From Thermoproteota archaeon (lineage in GTDB: Archaea; Thermoproteota; Thermoprotei; Thermoproteales; Thermocladiaceae), in NCBI GenBank assembly GCA_013153895.1, contig JAADDN010000171.1, positions 1-31,400 on the forward strand: a DNA stretch of 31,400 nucleotides, in the 5' to 3' direction. Shown here piece after piece: positions 1 through 7,113 of this stretch; the stretch's first letter is position 1; every line of letters begins with the position of its first letter. The position numbers were made by a program, and so were the translations under genes. The notes under the pieces were generated by a model. The model was given only the letters and a program-made list of their open reading frames with translations, had not been told where the DNA came from and searched no databases.

Positions 1-251
1 GAAAAGTCATAATAGTACCAAGAGAAACACCACTAGACTACACACACATAAGAAACCTACTACTAGCAAAAAAGAGAGGAATAATCATAATAGATGCAGC
101 ACCAGCATACTACACAAACCCCAAAACAGTAAACGACCTAGTAAACCACATAATAGGAAAAATACTAGACCAACTAGAAATAAAACACGACCTATACAGA
201 CCATGGAGAATGATGAAAGGTCACGGGGCAGACAAAAATGAAGAATACTAG
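1..251 (+). CDS. ubiX: UbiX-family flavin prenyltransferase, 3' part only
   Basis: Partial gene running in from the left edge; the frame begins with a complete codon at base 3 and stops with TAG at 249-251, leaving about 82 residues. The visible part has the UbiX C-terminal signature: VPRETPLDYTH, then DAAPAYYTNPKTV, then a helix ending HDLYRPWR. UbiX attaches dimethylallyl phosphate to FMN to make prenyl-FMN for UbiD-type decarboxylases (family knowledge). Third codon positions here are almost all A or C, giving a T-poor coding strand. The family usually ends soon after the RPW motif; the last 13 or so residues (MMKGHGADKNEEY) are encoded by the C/D sRNA that starts at 210, so this tail probably reflects RNA sequence rather than enzyme function. 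The UbiD partner is not in view. Confidence 0.85.
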   Translation, partial: KVIIVPRETPLDYTHIRNLLLAKKRGIIIIDAAPAYYTNPKTVNDLVNHIIGKILDQLEIKHDLYRPWRMMKGHGADKNEEY

Positions 252-260
252 ACCAACTGA
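210..260 (+). ncRNA. C/D box guide sRNA overlapping the ubiX 3' end
   Basis: Box C ATGATGA (210-216), 12-nt guide (217-228, AAGGTCACGGGG), box D' CAGA (229-232), 5-nt spacer, box C' ATGAAGA (238-244), 12-nt guide (245-256, ATACTAGACCAA), box D CTGA (257-260). This is the canonical archaeal C/D sRNA layout for guiding 2'-O-methylation by fibrillarin-Nop5-L7Ae. The same D' and C' variants occur in the sRNA at 3156-3204, which argues against chance. The target of the D guide would read TTGGTCTAGTAT and of the D' guide CCCCGTGACCTT; TGGTCTAG resembles a tRNA D-arm, but I cannot assign a target. It may be processed from ubiX mRNA or transcribed from the A/T-rich stretch near 177-186. Confidence 0.75.
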
Positions 261-330
261 ACACAATATACATCGAAAACAGTTCTAGCAAGCCGGACAA
301 CACTTCACGTTAATCCTGACGACCCTTGGA

Positions 331-357
331 CATATTAACCCGCTCACGTATATAAGA
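331..357 (+). promoter_or_regulatory. Candidate promoter of the Csx1 cluster
   Basis: Two TATA-like elements precede the ATG at 362: CATATTAA (331-338), whose centre lies about 26 bp upstream of the ATG and fits a leaderless transcript, and TATATAAG (349-356), which is too close unless translation starts further in. No other gene lies in the 110-bp gap after ubiX. Confidence 0.4.
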
Positions 358-361
358 CTTC

Positions 362-670
362 ATGATCACGAAATCGAGAACAGACGCGCAGGCAAGCAGT
401 ACTATAACATCAGGAAGAGTCTACAAGATCAACGTTAGAAGAGACTCAGAGACAGGTAATAAAGTTGCTTACTTCACGGAAATACGACCTGACGGAACAA
501 CAAGACAGTACGTGATAGCTGAAGGTCAAGTAGCAGATGCTATAGGAAACGCAATTGCAGATGCTATACGCCTAATAGCTTTACTAGGAGGTCTTGCCCT
601 TCTAGCAGTCGGAGTTGGATTTAGCATGTATCTGGCAAGTAGAAACAATAATGAGCATCAATCAAAATAA
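362..670 (+). CDS. Small membrane protein, unknown function (Csx1 cluster)
   Basis: A 102-aa protein I do not recognise. Residues about 15-55 are polar and look beta-rich (GRVYKINVRRDSETG ... FTEIRPDGTTRQYVIAEG). Residues 56-70 look like a short amphipathic helix, and residues 70-92 form a clear single transmembrane helix rich in Leu, Ala and Gly (LIALLGGLALLAVGVGFSMYL), followed by a short charged tail. No signal peptide is visible; the N-domain would lie on one side of the membrane. It is the first gene of a same-strand cluster ending in csx1, and its stop codon overlaps the Shine-Dalgarno-like AAGGAG of the next gene. A role as membrane partner or effector of the CARF/HEPN nuclease is only inferred from position. 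Confidence 0.7.
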   Translation: MITKSRTDAQASSTITSGRVYKINVRRDSETGNKVAYFTEIRPDGTTRQYVIAEGQVADAIGNAIADAIRLIALLGGLALLAVGVGFSMYLASRNNNEHQSK

Positions 671-677
671 GGAGATT

Positions 678-1403
678 ATGAAAATTATTAGAAATTTCGA
701 AGATTTAAAAGACTTATTTACAGAAATATCAGAACTTGGAGATCTAGTTAAAAACATAGTAAATACGATTAAACAGAAAATAAGGTTACTAACAGAACTT
801 AATCTAACACCTAGTTATCACGCTCCTCTTTTTACAGCTCCAGAAGTCTACAAGTATGATGAACGTATAAGAAAAATGCTTGAACGTAGATTGTTCAGTA
901 GATTAGAGCCAGTTAGCCTAATATTAAGTACAGAAGTAGCTAAGGATCTTAGTATCGGTCCTCATGAACTTAGAATAGACTTAGTACCAACAAAAGATGT
1001 ATACTATAGGATAGACCTAGAAAACGGAAACTTTATATACATTGACGAACGTAGTTTACAGAGACGCCCAGAACTAAAGAGTGATGCTAAACCATTCAAT
1101 GTAAACTCACTACTAATGTACATTAGTATAATGATTGAAAACTTTCTACCTGGCTTCCCAGACTTTGAATTTAAGCTAAATATACTTTCATTAATTTACT
1201 GGTGTTATAGTTTAGGCTTTGATAAAGAAATTAATAAATTATTGGATAAATTTCTAGAGATTATAGAAAGCGGTAGAGTTGACTTATTTGGAAATTATAT
1301 TAAAGATACTATTGATTATGTAGTTAACACATTAGGTCCAGAGATATGGAATAGATTCTTCGCATTATTACGCTTTCTCACCAGTAGAAGAGATCTTGTC
1401 TAA
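678..1403 (+). CDS. Hypothetical protein, 241 aa (Csx1 cluster)
   Basis: Not recognised. I start it at ATG 678 rather than the upstream in-frame ATG at 615 because a TAAGGAGATT sequence (669-677) lies just before it and because the earlier start would overlap the preceding gene by more than 50 bases. The N-terminus is helical and charged (MKIIRNFEDLKDLFTEISEL), the middle (residues about 60-130) looks mixed alpha/beta, and the C-terminal third is helical with hydrophobic patches (NSLLMYISIMIENFLPG; NILSLIYWCYSLGF) but no convincing membrane span. No catalytic motif is evident. It sits between the small membrane protein and csx1 on the same strand with short spacings, so it is probably co-transcribed with them. 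Confidence 0.7.
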   Translation: MKIIRNFEDLKDLFTEISELGDLVKNIVNTIKQKIRLLTELNLTPSYHAPLFTAPEVYKYDERIRKMLERRLFSRLEPVSLILSTEVAKDLSIGPHELRIDLVPTKDVYYRIDLENGNFIYIDERSLQRRPELKSDAKPFNVNSLLMYISIMIENFLPGFPDFEFKLNILSLIYWCYSLGFDKEINKLLDKFLEIIESGRVDLFGNYIKDTIDYVVNTLGPEIWNRFFALLRFLTSRRDLV

Positions 1404-1530
1404 AGGAGGTATTATTTTACTAAGAACGTTTAAAAATGATGTAATAGGTTTACTTCTGTTAATAATGCTGTCAGTAGAAGTTGAAAAGGTTCTTGCCAGA
1501 TACAGTATTCAGAGTAATCGAAAATTATAG
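1396..1530 (+). CDS. Possible tiny hydrophobic ORF between two cluster genes
   Basis: From a TTG at 1396, overlapping the end of the preceding gene by 8 bases, an open frame of 44 codons ends at TAG 1528-1530, directly before the GTG of csx1. The product would begin MSKGGIILLRTFKNDVIGLL, with one strongly hydrophobic stretch (VIGLLLLIMLSV) followed by a charged tail. A perfect GGAGGT at 1405-1410 lies inside this frame; if it is a ribosome-binding site, translation would have to start at a non-standard codon near 1417. The alternative is that GGAGGT is incidental and the 127-bp gap is non-coding. Weak call. Confidence 0.3.
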   Translation: MSKGGIILLRTFKNDVIGLLLLIMLSVEVEKVLARYSIQSNRKL

Positions 1531-3135
1531 GTGAAGTATGAGTTAGTAGTTGTGAGTAGGATCCTTATATGGTGTGCAGGTGACATAAGTAGGTATGAGT
1601 TAGTTAACTATGTTATTGATGGTAGAACGTTTAGGAGTTTTTTGAGTCCTGCGGCATTGTATGAGTATGTACGTCCACGGTATCTAATGGTGTTTATACC
1701 TGAAATATTGTTTGATAAGGAGCATGATAAGATGTATAAGATTCTTGTTAAAGCTAAGGCAGGATTTGTAGATAATGGTGTAAGGTATAGATTATTTGTT
1801 GATAATAAGGAATATACTATAAGTGAACAGATACATATGGATGATTTTATTAAAGATCTTGAAGATCCTTCTAAGACTACGTTAGTTAAGATTCCACATC
1901 CCGGAAAGGCTAGTGCACTCAGTTTGTTATGTATGCAGGTAACTGGTAGCGAGATTCTATATTTTATAAGGCACGTCAATGTTAGTGGTAGTGGAAATTT
2001 TAATAGTATTGTTAATGTAATGTTTCATAATATTGTAAGCATAGTGAAAAAACATGAAATTAATGAGATTAATGTTGACTTAACACATGGTACTAATATA
2101 GTAGTTCAAGCTCTAATGTTATCTGTATCTATGGTTAAAAGTCTATTTGAGAACATTCGTGTTAACTTGTGGATAGCTCCCATAGTACCGGTAAGCGGAA
2201 GGAAGGAAGTATACTTTGAAAATATATCAGAAATACTTGATACAGTTAATACTATAGTATCAATATCAACAGCTACGAAACTATTAGATGAACGTCCTCT
2301 AGAAAACATACTCACCTTATTCAAGAGTACAGGAGAGAAGCTAGGTCCAATGTTGAGGAGAACCTTTGGCTTAACAAAGACAGCATTGGAAAAGTATAGG
2401 AACGTATTATGGGCTTTCAGATCAGGTCAGCTCATAACGTTGCCTCGATACATAAAGAGTCTCTCTGATGAGTGGTCTAATATTAATAGGGAAGTTAAGA
2501 AATTTATTGAAGAATATTTAAATAATGAGTTGTGGAGAGTTCTTAATGAAAATGATAAGCCGCTGCTCCCAATTATAGAGTATGTTGCTCTGAATCTTGA
2601 AGAGATACTACATAACTTATCTAGCGATAATCCTCTTAAGATAGTTATAAGATCTATAGAGGAAGCATATGCTAAAGGTCATTACATACAGGTATTATTG
2701 ATAATACGTGAGCTAATAATTCTATTAATACTGTTATGGTTAAGTTATAGGAGTGTGAAAATATATGATAAGTATTGGCAAGATATTGATAACATACTAA
2801 AGAACTCTTCTGATAGAAAGTTAAGTAAAGGTGAAAGATATCAGAAACTTATTGAAGAATTTCCTGATCTTGCTAAACTTGATCCGTCATTAATAGATAA
2901 AGTAATGAGCTACTTTGACAAGATTATCGAGTACAGGAACAAGTTTGCACATGGATTCCTCATAAGAGATAGTGTAGTAGATCCATGCTCTGTTGAGCAG
3001 TGGATAGTTAAAGATAGACCACTCGAAAAGATTGAGAAAGAGGATCTTGAAAAACTGGCTAAGGAGGGTGTAGAGATTGTGCTTAAGCTATTAGAGGAGA
3101 TTAGAAAGAAATACTGTATTAACAATGTTAGATGA
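1531..3135 (+). CDS. csx1: Csx1-type CRISPR-associated CARF/HEPN ribonuclease
   Basis: A 534-aa protein with two diagnostic motifs. DLTHG (residues 183-187, in INVDLTHGTN) is the DxTHG signature of the Csx1/MJ1666 CARF domain, which binds cyclic oligoadenylate made by Cas10. RNKFAH (469-474) is the R-x4-H catalytic motif of a C-terminal HEPN ribonuclease domain. A helical linker lies between. By family knowledge these proteins are dimeric RNases switched on during type III CRISPR interference, cleaving RNA non-specifically. It starts at GTG 1531, immediately after the stop of the tiny ORF. Residues about 387-406 are unusually hydrophobic (VLLIIRELIILLILLWLSY) for a HEPN helix, which might suggest membrane contact, though a buried dimer interface is as likely. 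Codons are mostly T-ended, unlike the A-ended genes before it. No cas1/cas2/cas10 or repeat array is in the window. Confidence 0.88.
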   Translation: MKYELVVVSRILIWCAGDISRYELVNYVIDGRTFRSFLSPAALYEYVRPRYLMVFIPEILFDKEHDKMYKILVKAKAGFVDNGVRYRLFVDNKEYTISEQIHMDDFIKDLEDPSKTTLVKIPHPGKASALSLLCMQVTGSEILYFIRHVNVSGSGNFNSIVNVMFHNIVSIVKKHEINEINVDLTHGTNIVVQALMLSVSMVKSLFENIRVNLWIAPIVPVSGRKEVYFENISEILDTVNTIVSISTATKLLDERPLENILTLFKSTGEKLGPMLRRTFGLTKTALEKYRNVLWAFRSGQLITLPRYIKSLSDEWSNINREVKKFIEEYLNNELWRVLNENDKPLLPIIEYVALNLEEILHNLSSDNPLKIVIRSIEEAYAKGHYIQVLLIIRELIILLILLWLSYRSVKIYDKYWQDIDNILKNSSDRKLSKGERYQKLIEEFPDLAKLDPSLIDKVMSYFDKIIEYRNKFAHGFLIRDSVVDPCSVEQWIVKDRPLEKIEKEDLEKLAKEGVEIVLKLLEEIRKKYCINNVR

Positions 3136-3155
3136 CTAACGCGAGATTCTTCTTG

Positions 3156-3204
3156 TCAGCGTTCAAATCCGTCTTCATCGTTCTGTCCTTCTACCTCTCA
3201 TCAC
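3156..3204 (-). ncRNA. C/D box guide sRNA predicted to direct Cm56 in tRNAs
   Basis: On the minus strand: box C GTGATGA (3204-3198), 12-nt guide GAGGTAGAAGGA (3197-3186), D' CAGA (3185-3182), spacer ACG, C' ATGAAGA (3178-3172), 12-nt guide CGGATTTGAACG (3171-3160), box D CTGA (3159-3156). The D guide is complementary to GTTCAAATCCG, the T-loop and 3' T-stem of many tRNAs (G53, T54, T55, C56, A57, A58 ...). The fifth guide base upstream of box D faces C56. Cm56 is a known archaeal tRNA modification made by the protein Trm56 in most archaea, but by a C/D sRNP in Pyrobaculum (published knowledge). Only the guide base next to box D should mispair with position 52. A TATA box centred near 3233 fits a start near 3207. 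Confidence 0.82.
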
Positions 3205-3228
3205 TTCTATATTACTAACCTTGATCTT

Positions 3229-3238
3229 CTTTTTAAAG
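3229..3238. promoter_or_regulatory. TATA box possibly shared by two divergent transcripts
   Basis: The element CTTTTTAAAG reads as a TATA box on both strands. Its centre (about 3233) is some 26 bp from the predicted 5' end of the minus-strand C/D sRNA (about 3207) and about 28 bp from the ATG of the plus-strand hydrolase gene (3262), so one near-symmetrical box may serve both. Confidence 0.5.
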
Positions 3239-3261
3239 CCTTAGCTCGTGTATAGTTAATC

Positions 3262-4062
3262 ATGATTGTCGGTATATGTCAGTTATCTTCCTGTCCCTAT
3301 AAGAATGATAATGTTAGAAAACTTTCAATTACCTTAGATAGGCATCTTCAGAGTGCTGATCTCGTGATCGTTCCTGAGTACTTCATGTTTTTTGATAAGA
3401 AAATGTTTAACAACCCTCAACTTGTTTATGATATATCTGAAGATATTAATGGAGATTTTGTTAAATCTATGTCAAGATTATGTATAGATTTCAATATAAA
3501 CATCTTGTTCACAATGTTTCTCAGATCTGGCTCTAAGGTATATAATAGTGCTATCTTAATGTCTAGAGACGGTACTATACTGACCATATATAGGAAAATT
3601 CATCTCTTTGATGCGTACGGTTTCTCAGAATCTCACATATTCTCTAGAGGCTTCTCTCCCTGCAGGGTAGTTGAGCTATGTGGATTCAAGATCGGTATTG
3701 CAATATGTTTTGATATAAGATTTCCTGAACTTTTTAGACACTATGCTCTATCAGGCACTGATATTGTTCTTATTCCAGCTGCATGGTTTAGAGGTGATTA
3801 TAAGGAGGAGATTCTGAGATTCCTAGCACAGGCTCGCGCGCATGAGAACTGTATGTACATTATAGTATGTGATCAGTATTCTGATATTTTTGTTGGTAGA
3901 AGCATGATTGTTGATCCTAATGGTATCGTAGTTCTAGATCTCGGTTACGGTGAGTCTTATAGGGAATATAGGCTAGATAAGTCGCTTGTTGAGCTTGCTC
4001 GTGAGCGTGTTCCTGTACTGAGACTTCGTAATCCTCTAGCCTATACTAGGATCTTGATGTAA
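3262..4062 (+). CDS. Carbon-nitrogen hydrolase (nitrilase superfamily)
   Basis: A 266-aa, full-length member of the nitrilase/amidase superfamily. The Glu-Lys-Cys triad is visible: E39 in VPEYFMF, K112 in IYRKIHLFD and C149 in GIAICFDIRFPEL. The family hydrolyses amides or nitriles through a cysteine thioester; the IYRKIHLFD plus CFDIRFPELFR pattern is close to the Nit-type/omega-amidase branch, but the substrate cannot be read from sequence. It is cytoplasmic (no signal peptide or membrane segment). The ATG at 3262 lies about 28 bp from a TATA box, suggesting a nearly leaderless mRNA. Its 3' end overlaps the convergent isomerase gene by 17 bp. It does not seem linked in function to csx1 upstream, from which a promoter and sRNA separate it. 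Confidence 0.87.
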   Translation: MIVGICQLSSCPYKNDNVRKLSITLDRHLQSADLVIVPEYFMFFDKKMFNNPQLVYDISEDINGDFVKSMSRLCIDFNINILFTMFLRSGSKVYNSAILMSRDGTILTIYRKIHLFDAYGFSESHIFSRGFSPCRVVELCGFKIGIAICFDIRFPELFRHYALSGTDIVLIPAAWFRGDYKEEILRFLAQARAHENCMYIIVCDQYSDIFVGRSMIVDPNGIVVLDLGYGESYREYRLDKSLVELARERVPVLRLRNPLAYTRILM

Positions 4063-5071
4063 CATACTTCTTTACTCTATCTATCGCCTCTATCTTGACT
4101 GGGTCAACTCCAACTATCCTTGCTATATCTATAGTCAGCATTCCTAGACCTGTAACTCCATAAACTATCTCCGATAATCTAGAGTCTCCTTCAAGTTCTA
4201 TTTTGTGAAATCTTCTTCCAAGTTCTTCGAGAACCTTCATTAGTGCTGTGACATGTACTCCATGTTCTGTATTTCTTATGCTTGGTGCATCTACTACAAG
4301 TATCTCCAAGTTCTCTATCTCTCTTATATGTATAGCAAGATCATTATGCTCTGACTCAGGTATTATACATACAGCTACTGGCTGCTTAGCGTTCTCATTC
4401 ATATCATTCTTAAATCTCACACCTAACGATGCTATTGGTGATGGTGTGTAGATCATAGTGAACTTGTTTGCTAACTTATCAGCAAGAGCTTTAAATCTTG
4501 TAGGATAGTCATCTAATGCCTTCCTCATGTAGTTTATGCTGTTCTCAGCTAAACTAAGGACCTTATCTTCTATAGATAGAGCCTTGCCTACAGCTCTAAG
4601 ACAGGAATATAATAGACATGGTAATCCATATCTTGGTGCTGTTGCTTTAGGTATAGTTATGTGAGGCGTCCCATTTCTCTCAGCAAGCTCTCGAAGTTTA
4701 CCACCTGTAGATATTGTTATCACTGGAATACCCTTCTCTATACATGACTCATAGCATCTTATCGTCTCTGCAGTATTTCCAGAGTAGCTTATTGCAACTA
4801 CAAGATAATCATCATTAACATATGATGGTAAATGAAGATCCTTGTTCACTATTATCGGTATATCAATCATGTCTTGTAATGTGTCTCTAACTATGTCTCC
4901 AGCTATTCCTGAGCCTCCCATTCCTGATATGACTATTCCCCTAAACTTTTTACTATATGTTAACTCTTTCTCGCCTACCTTAACCTTTTCTGGGAGCCTA
5001 ACATCAATTCTGAGCGATTCTTCAGCTAGCTGAGGCCATCTTGGATAGTCTATATATTCGCTCAGACTCAT
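4046..5071 (-). CDS. Bifunctional phosphoglucose/phosphomannose isomerase
   Basis: A 341-aa SIS-fold isomerase interconverting glucose-6-P or mannose-6-P with fructose-6-P, typical of crenarchaea and Thermoplasma. Visible marks: GMGGSGIAGD (residues 50-59), the sugar-phosphate loop SYSGNTAET (95-103), RYGLP (147-151), NENAKQP (225-231) and ESEHND (239-244), all in PGI/PMI-family order. Length is normal for the family. It ends within the 3' end of the convergent hydrolase gene. The upstream gap of 42 bp to the divergent helicase holds an A/T-rich box near 5095-5102 placed about 26 bp before the ATG, fitting leaderless transcription. It feeds the gluconeogenic pathway to which the FBP aldolase/phosphatase at 10785 also belongs. 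Confidence 0.92.
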   Translation of the reverse strand: MSLSEYIDYPRWPQLAEESLRIDVRLPEKVKVGEKELTYSKKFRGIVISGMGGSGIAGDIVRDTLQDMIDIPIIVNKDLHLPSYVNDDYLVVAISYSGNTAETIRCYESCIEKGIPVITISTGGKLRELAERNGTPHITIPKATAPRYGLPCLLYSCLRAVGKALSIEDKVLSLAENSINYMRKALDDYPTRFKALADKLANKFTMIYTPSPIASLGVRFKNDMNENAKQPVAVCIIPESEHNDLAIHIREIENLEILVVDAPSIRNTEHGVHVTALMKVLEELGRRFHKIELEGDSRLSEIVYGVTGLGMLTIDIARIVGVDPVKIEAIDRVKKYVTSRS

Positions 5072-5082
5072 TATATATGTGT

Positions 5083-5104
5083 TATAAGTTAGCTAATCTA
5101 TTAA
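5083..5104. promoter_or_regulatory. Compact divergent promoter region, PGI/PMI and XPB-like
   Basis: In the 42-bp gap, TGTTATAAG (5084-5092) lies about 26 bp before the GTG at 5114 on the plus strand, and ATTAATAGATT (minus strand, about 5094-5104) lies about 26 bp before the ATG at 5071. The two TATA-like boxes are adjacent, so the two preinitiation complexes may exclude each other (inference). Confidence 0.4.
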
Positions 5105-5113
5105 TATTCTGAG

Positions 5114-7096
5114 GTGCTGTTCAGAGTAGTCATTAACGATAGCATTAAGATAGTGCGGGAATGGCCTAAGGAGAGGATATTTAGAGTTAAGGAGGAATTG
5201 AAGAAGCTAGGATTCAAGTGGACGGGAGAGTACTGGAAAGGCAGGGTCATCTCTCCCTCAGTCGTGATGAAATTGAAAGATCTGCTGGAGCTGAGTCCAG
5301 ATGAGGTTAAGAAGATACTTGAGTCAACTCTCGCTGAGAACGAGGGAGGAGCAATTGGAGTAGAAGTGGAATCAGAATCAGAACTACCTGACGATGTTAG
5401 AGAGTGTATAATAGAGAATGTAAGTGATGTAAAAATAATATCAATACCATGCTTTATACGTAACTTTGTTAGAAAAGATACAAAATATATAGGAAAGGTG
5501 GAGAGCTATGAAGATTATATAGATATTGCATTAGAAGAGTTTAAGAAGAGGATAAGCAACTACCCAGTAGTAGGTAATCTCGAGCTTGCTTTAGAGAGAG
5601 CTAGAGAGTTCTTGTTAGAGAGCGAGAAGACTAGAGAAGTATTTGAGAGGAGACTCTCATGGTGGACTGCTAAAGTACATGAGAACTATGTTGAGCTTAA
5701 CTTCTTGAAGAAAGGTCTACTTAAAGAGCTTGGTGAACGATTAAGAATAAAATACTTCAAGGTTGATAAGGAAGGTAATAGACAGGAGCTTGAGGTTCCT
5801 GCTATAAGGAGAGAAAACATAATTAAGTCGCCTGATGGTAAATGGAGACTCTACTTTCCACAGTTCTTTAAGAAGAGGATAGTTGAGATACTTAGAGACC
5901 TTGGATATAGGGTTGAAATAGTTGAACATGTGCCGAGAAAGATAAGGAACCTACAGGATAAGGTTAACCTGTACCCATTTCAAGAGGAGGCTCTACAAAA
6001 ATGGTTAGATAATAACTGTAGAGGAACAATAGTGATACCTACAGGAGGTGGAAAGACCTTCATAGCTCTGAAAGCAATAGCTAAGCTCTCAGTAAGAACA
6101 TTAATACTCGTAATAACTGAGGAACTACTTGAACAGTGGTATCAGAGAATAATCAAGTACCTTGGATACGTGCCAGGTAGAATGAGTGGTAAATATGATG
6201 AGATGAGAGAGATAACAATATGTACGTATCATACAGCTGTTAAGAGAATAGATGAGATCAGAGACTACTTTGACCTAGTCATAGCTGATGAGTGTCATCA
6301 TGTTCCAGCAGAAACGTTCAAGGAAGTCATGTTCTACATATCAGCACCATATCGTATGGCTCTATCAGCAACAGTTGAGAGAAGTGATGGTAATGAACAT
6401 CTGATATTTCTAGCATGTGGAGAGCCTATATATAAGATAACGTATAGAGAGCTCGTAAAGTATGGTCTTGTAGTTCCTATAAGACATTACAGGATATATG
6501 TGAGCTTAGAGGAAGATGAGAAGGAGGAGTATGATGCTGCTAAGAACATACTGCAGCTGAAGTCTATAGCTCTTAAAGCTAGGAAGAAGATAGATGTAGC
6601 ATGTAAGATAGCTCTTGTAGAGCATGAGCTAGGTAGTAAGATTCTAATATTTACACAATATATACAGCAGGCAGAGGAGATATATAAGAAGTTGAGAGAA
6701 AGAATAAGAGATGTAGCATTAGTGACAGGAAGTACGAGAGATAGAGATACAATATTTAAGAACTTTGCAAAAGGACTTATAAGAATAATAGTTACGACAA
6801 CCGTGTTAGATGAAGGTATAGATGTACCTGACGCAGATGTAGCAATAATAGTGTCAGGAACGGGAAGTCAGAGACAGATGATACAGAGAGTTGGTAGAGT
6901 TGTAAGAGCAACACCTGGAAAAAGAGAAGCAAGAGTATACGAGATAGTTACTAGAAGAACAATAGAAGAAGCATTAAGTGAGAATAGACATCCAAAAGAG
7001 GAGATTGAAGAAATAGAATGCAAGAAAATTCTAGATAAAGATCTCGATAGACTGCTCGCAAAGATAAGAAATACTTTCGCTAAACTAAGCATGTAG
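5114..7096 (+). CDS. XPB/SSL2-like superfamily 2 DNA helicase with long N-terminus
   Basis: A 660-aa SF2 helicase. Motif I is PTGGGKT (309-315), motif II is DECH (392-395, in ADECHHV), motif III is LSATVER (417-423), and motif VI is QRVGRVVR (591-598); the pattern matches the XPB/Rad25/SSL2 group (COG1061). XPB unwinds or translocates on DNA in repair and, in eukaryotes, transcription; archaeal XPB works with the nuclease Bax1 (family knowledge). No Bax1 is adjacent. Archaeal XPB proteins are commonly about 450-500 aa, so the roughly 280 residues before the helicase core are long; residues 1-60 (IVREWPKERIFRVKEELKKL) and 200-275 look like separate small domains. It starts at GTG 5114; no SD is seen. 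A specific repair role is inferred. Confidence 0.82.
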   Translation: MLFRVVINDSIKIVREWPKERIFRVKEELKKLGFKWTGEYWKGRVISPSVVMKLKDLLELSPDEVKKILESTLAENEGGAIGVEVESESELPDDVRECIIENVSDVKIISIPCFIRNFVRKDTKYIGKVESYEDYIDIALEEFKKRISNYPVVGNLELALERAREFLLESEKTREVFERRLSWWTAKVHENYVELNFLKKGLLKELGERLRIKYFKVDKEGNRQELEVPAIRRENIIKSPDGKWRLYFPQFFKKRIVEILRDLGYRVEIVEHVPRKIRNLQDKVNLYPFQEEALQKWLDNNCRGTIVIPTGGGKTFIALKAIAKLSVRTLILVITEELLEQWYQRIIKYLGYVPGRMSGKYDEMREITICTYHTAVKRIDEIRDYFDLVIADECHHVPAETFKEVMFYISAPYRMALSATVERSDGNEHLIFLACGEPIYKITYRELVKYGLVVPIRHYRIYVSLEEDEKEEYDAAKNILQLKSIALKARKKIDVACKIALVEHELGSKILIFTQYIQQAEEIYKKLRERIRDVALVTGSTRDRDTIFKNFAKGLIRIIVTTTVLDEGIDVPDADVAIIVSGTGSQRQMIQRVGRVVRATPGKREARVYEIVTRRTIEEALSENRHPKEEIEEIECKKILDKDLDRLLAKIRNTFAKLSM

Positions 7097-7113
7097 AGAC
7101 CTTACTTCATGGA

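Noticed and set aside
615..677. Upstream start at ATG 615 for the 241-aa protein
   Set aside because: It would overlap the preceding gene by 56 bp, while ATG 678 has an SD-like AAGGAG directly upstream.
3158..3175. GCGTTCAAATCCGTC looks like a tRNA T-arm on the plus strand
   Set aside because: No acceptor stem, anticodon arm or D-arm is around it. It is explained as the complement of the sRNA guide against the T-loop.
1..3261. A CRISPR array near csx1
   Set aside because: I looked for regularly spaced direct repeats around the csx1 cluster and saw none.
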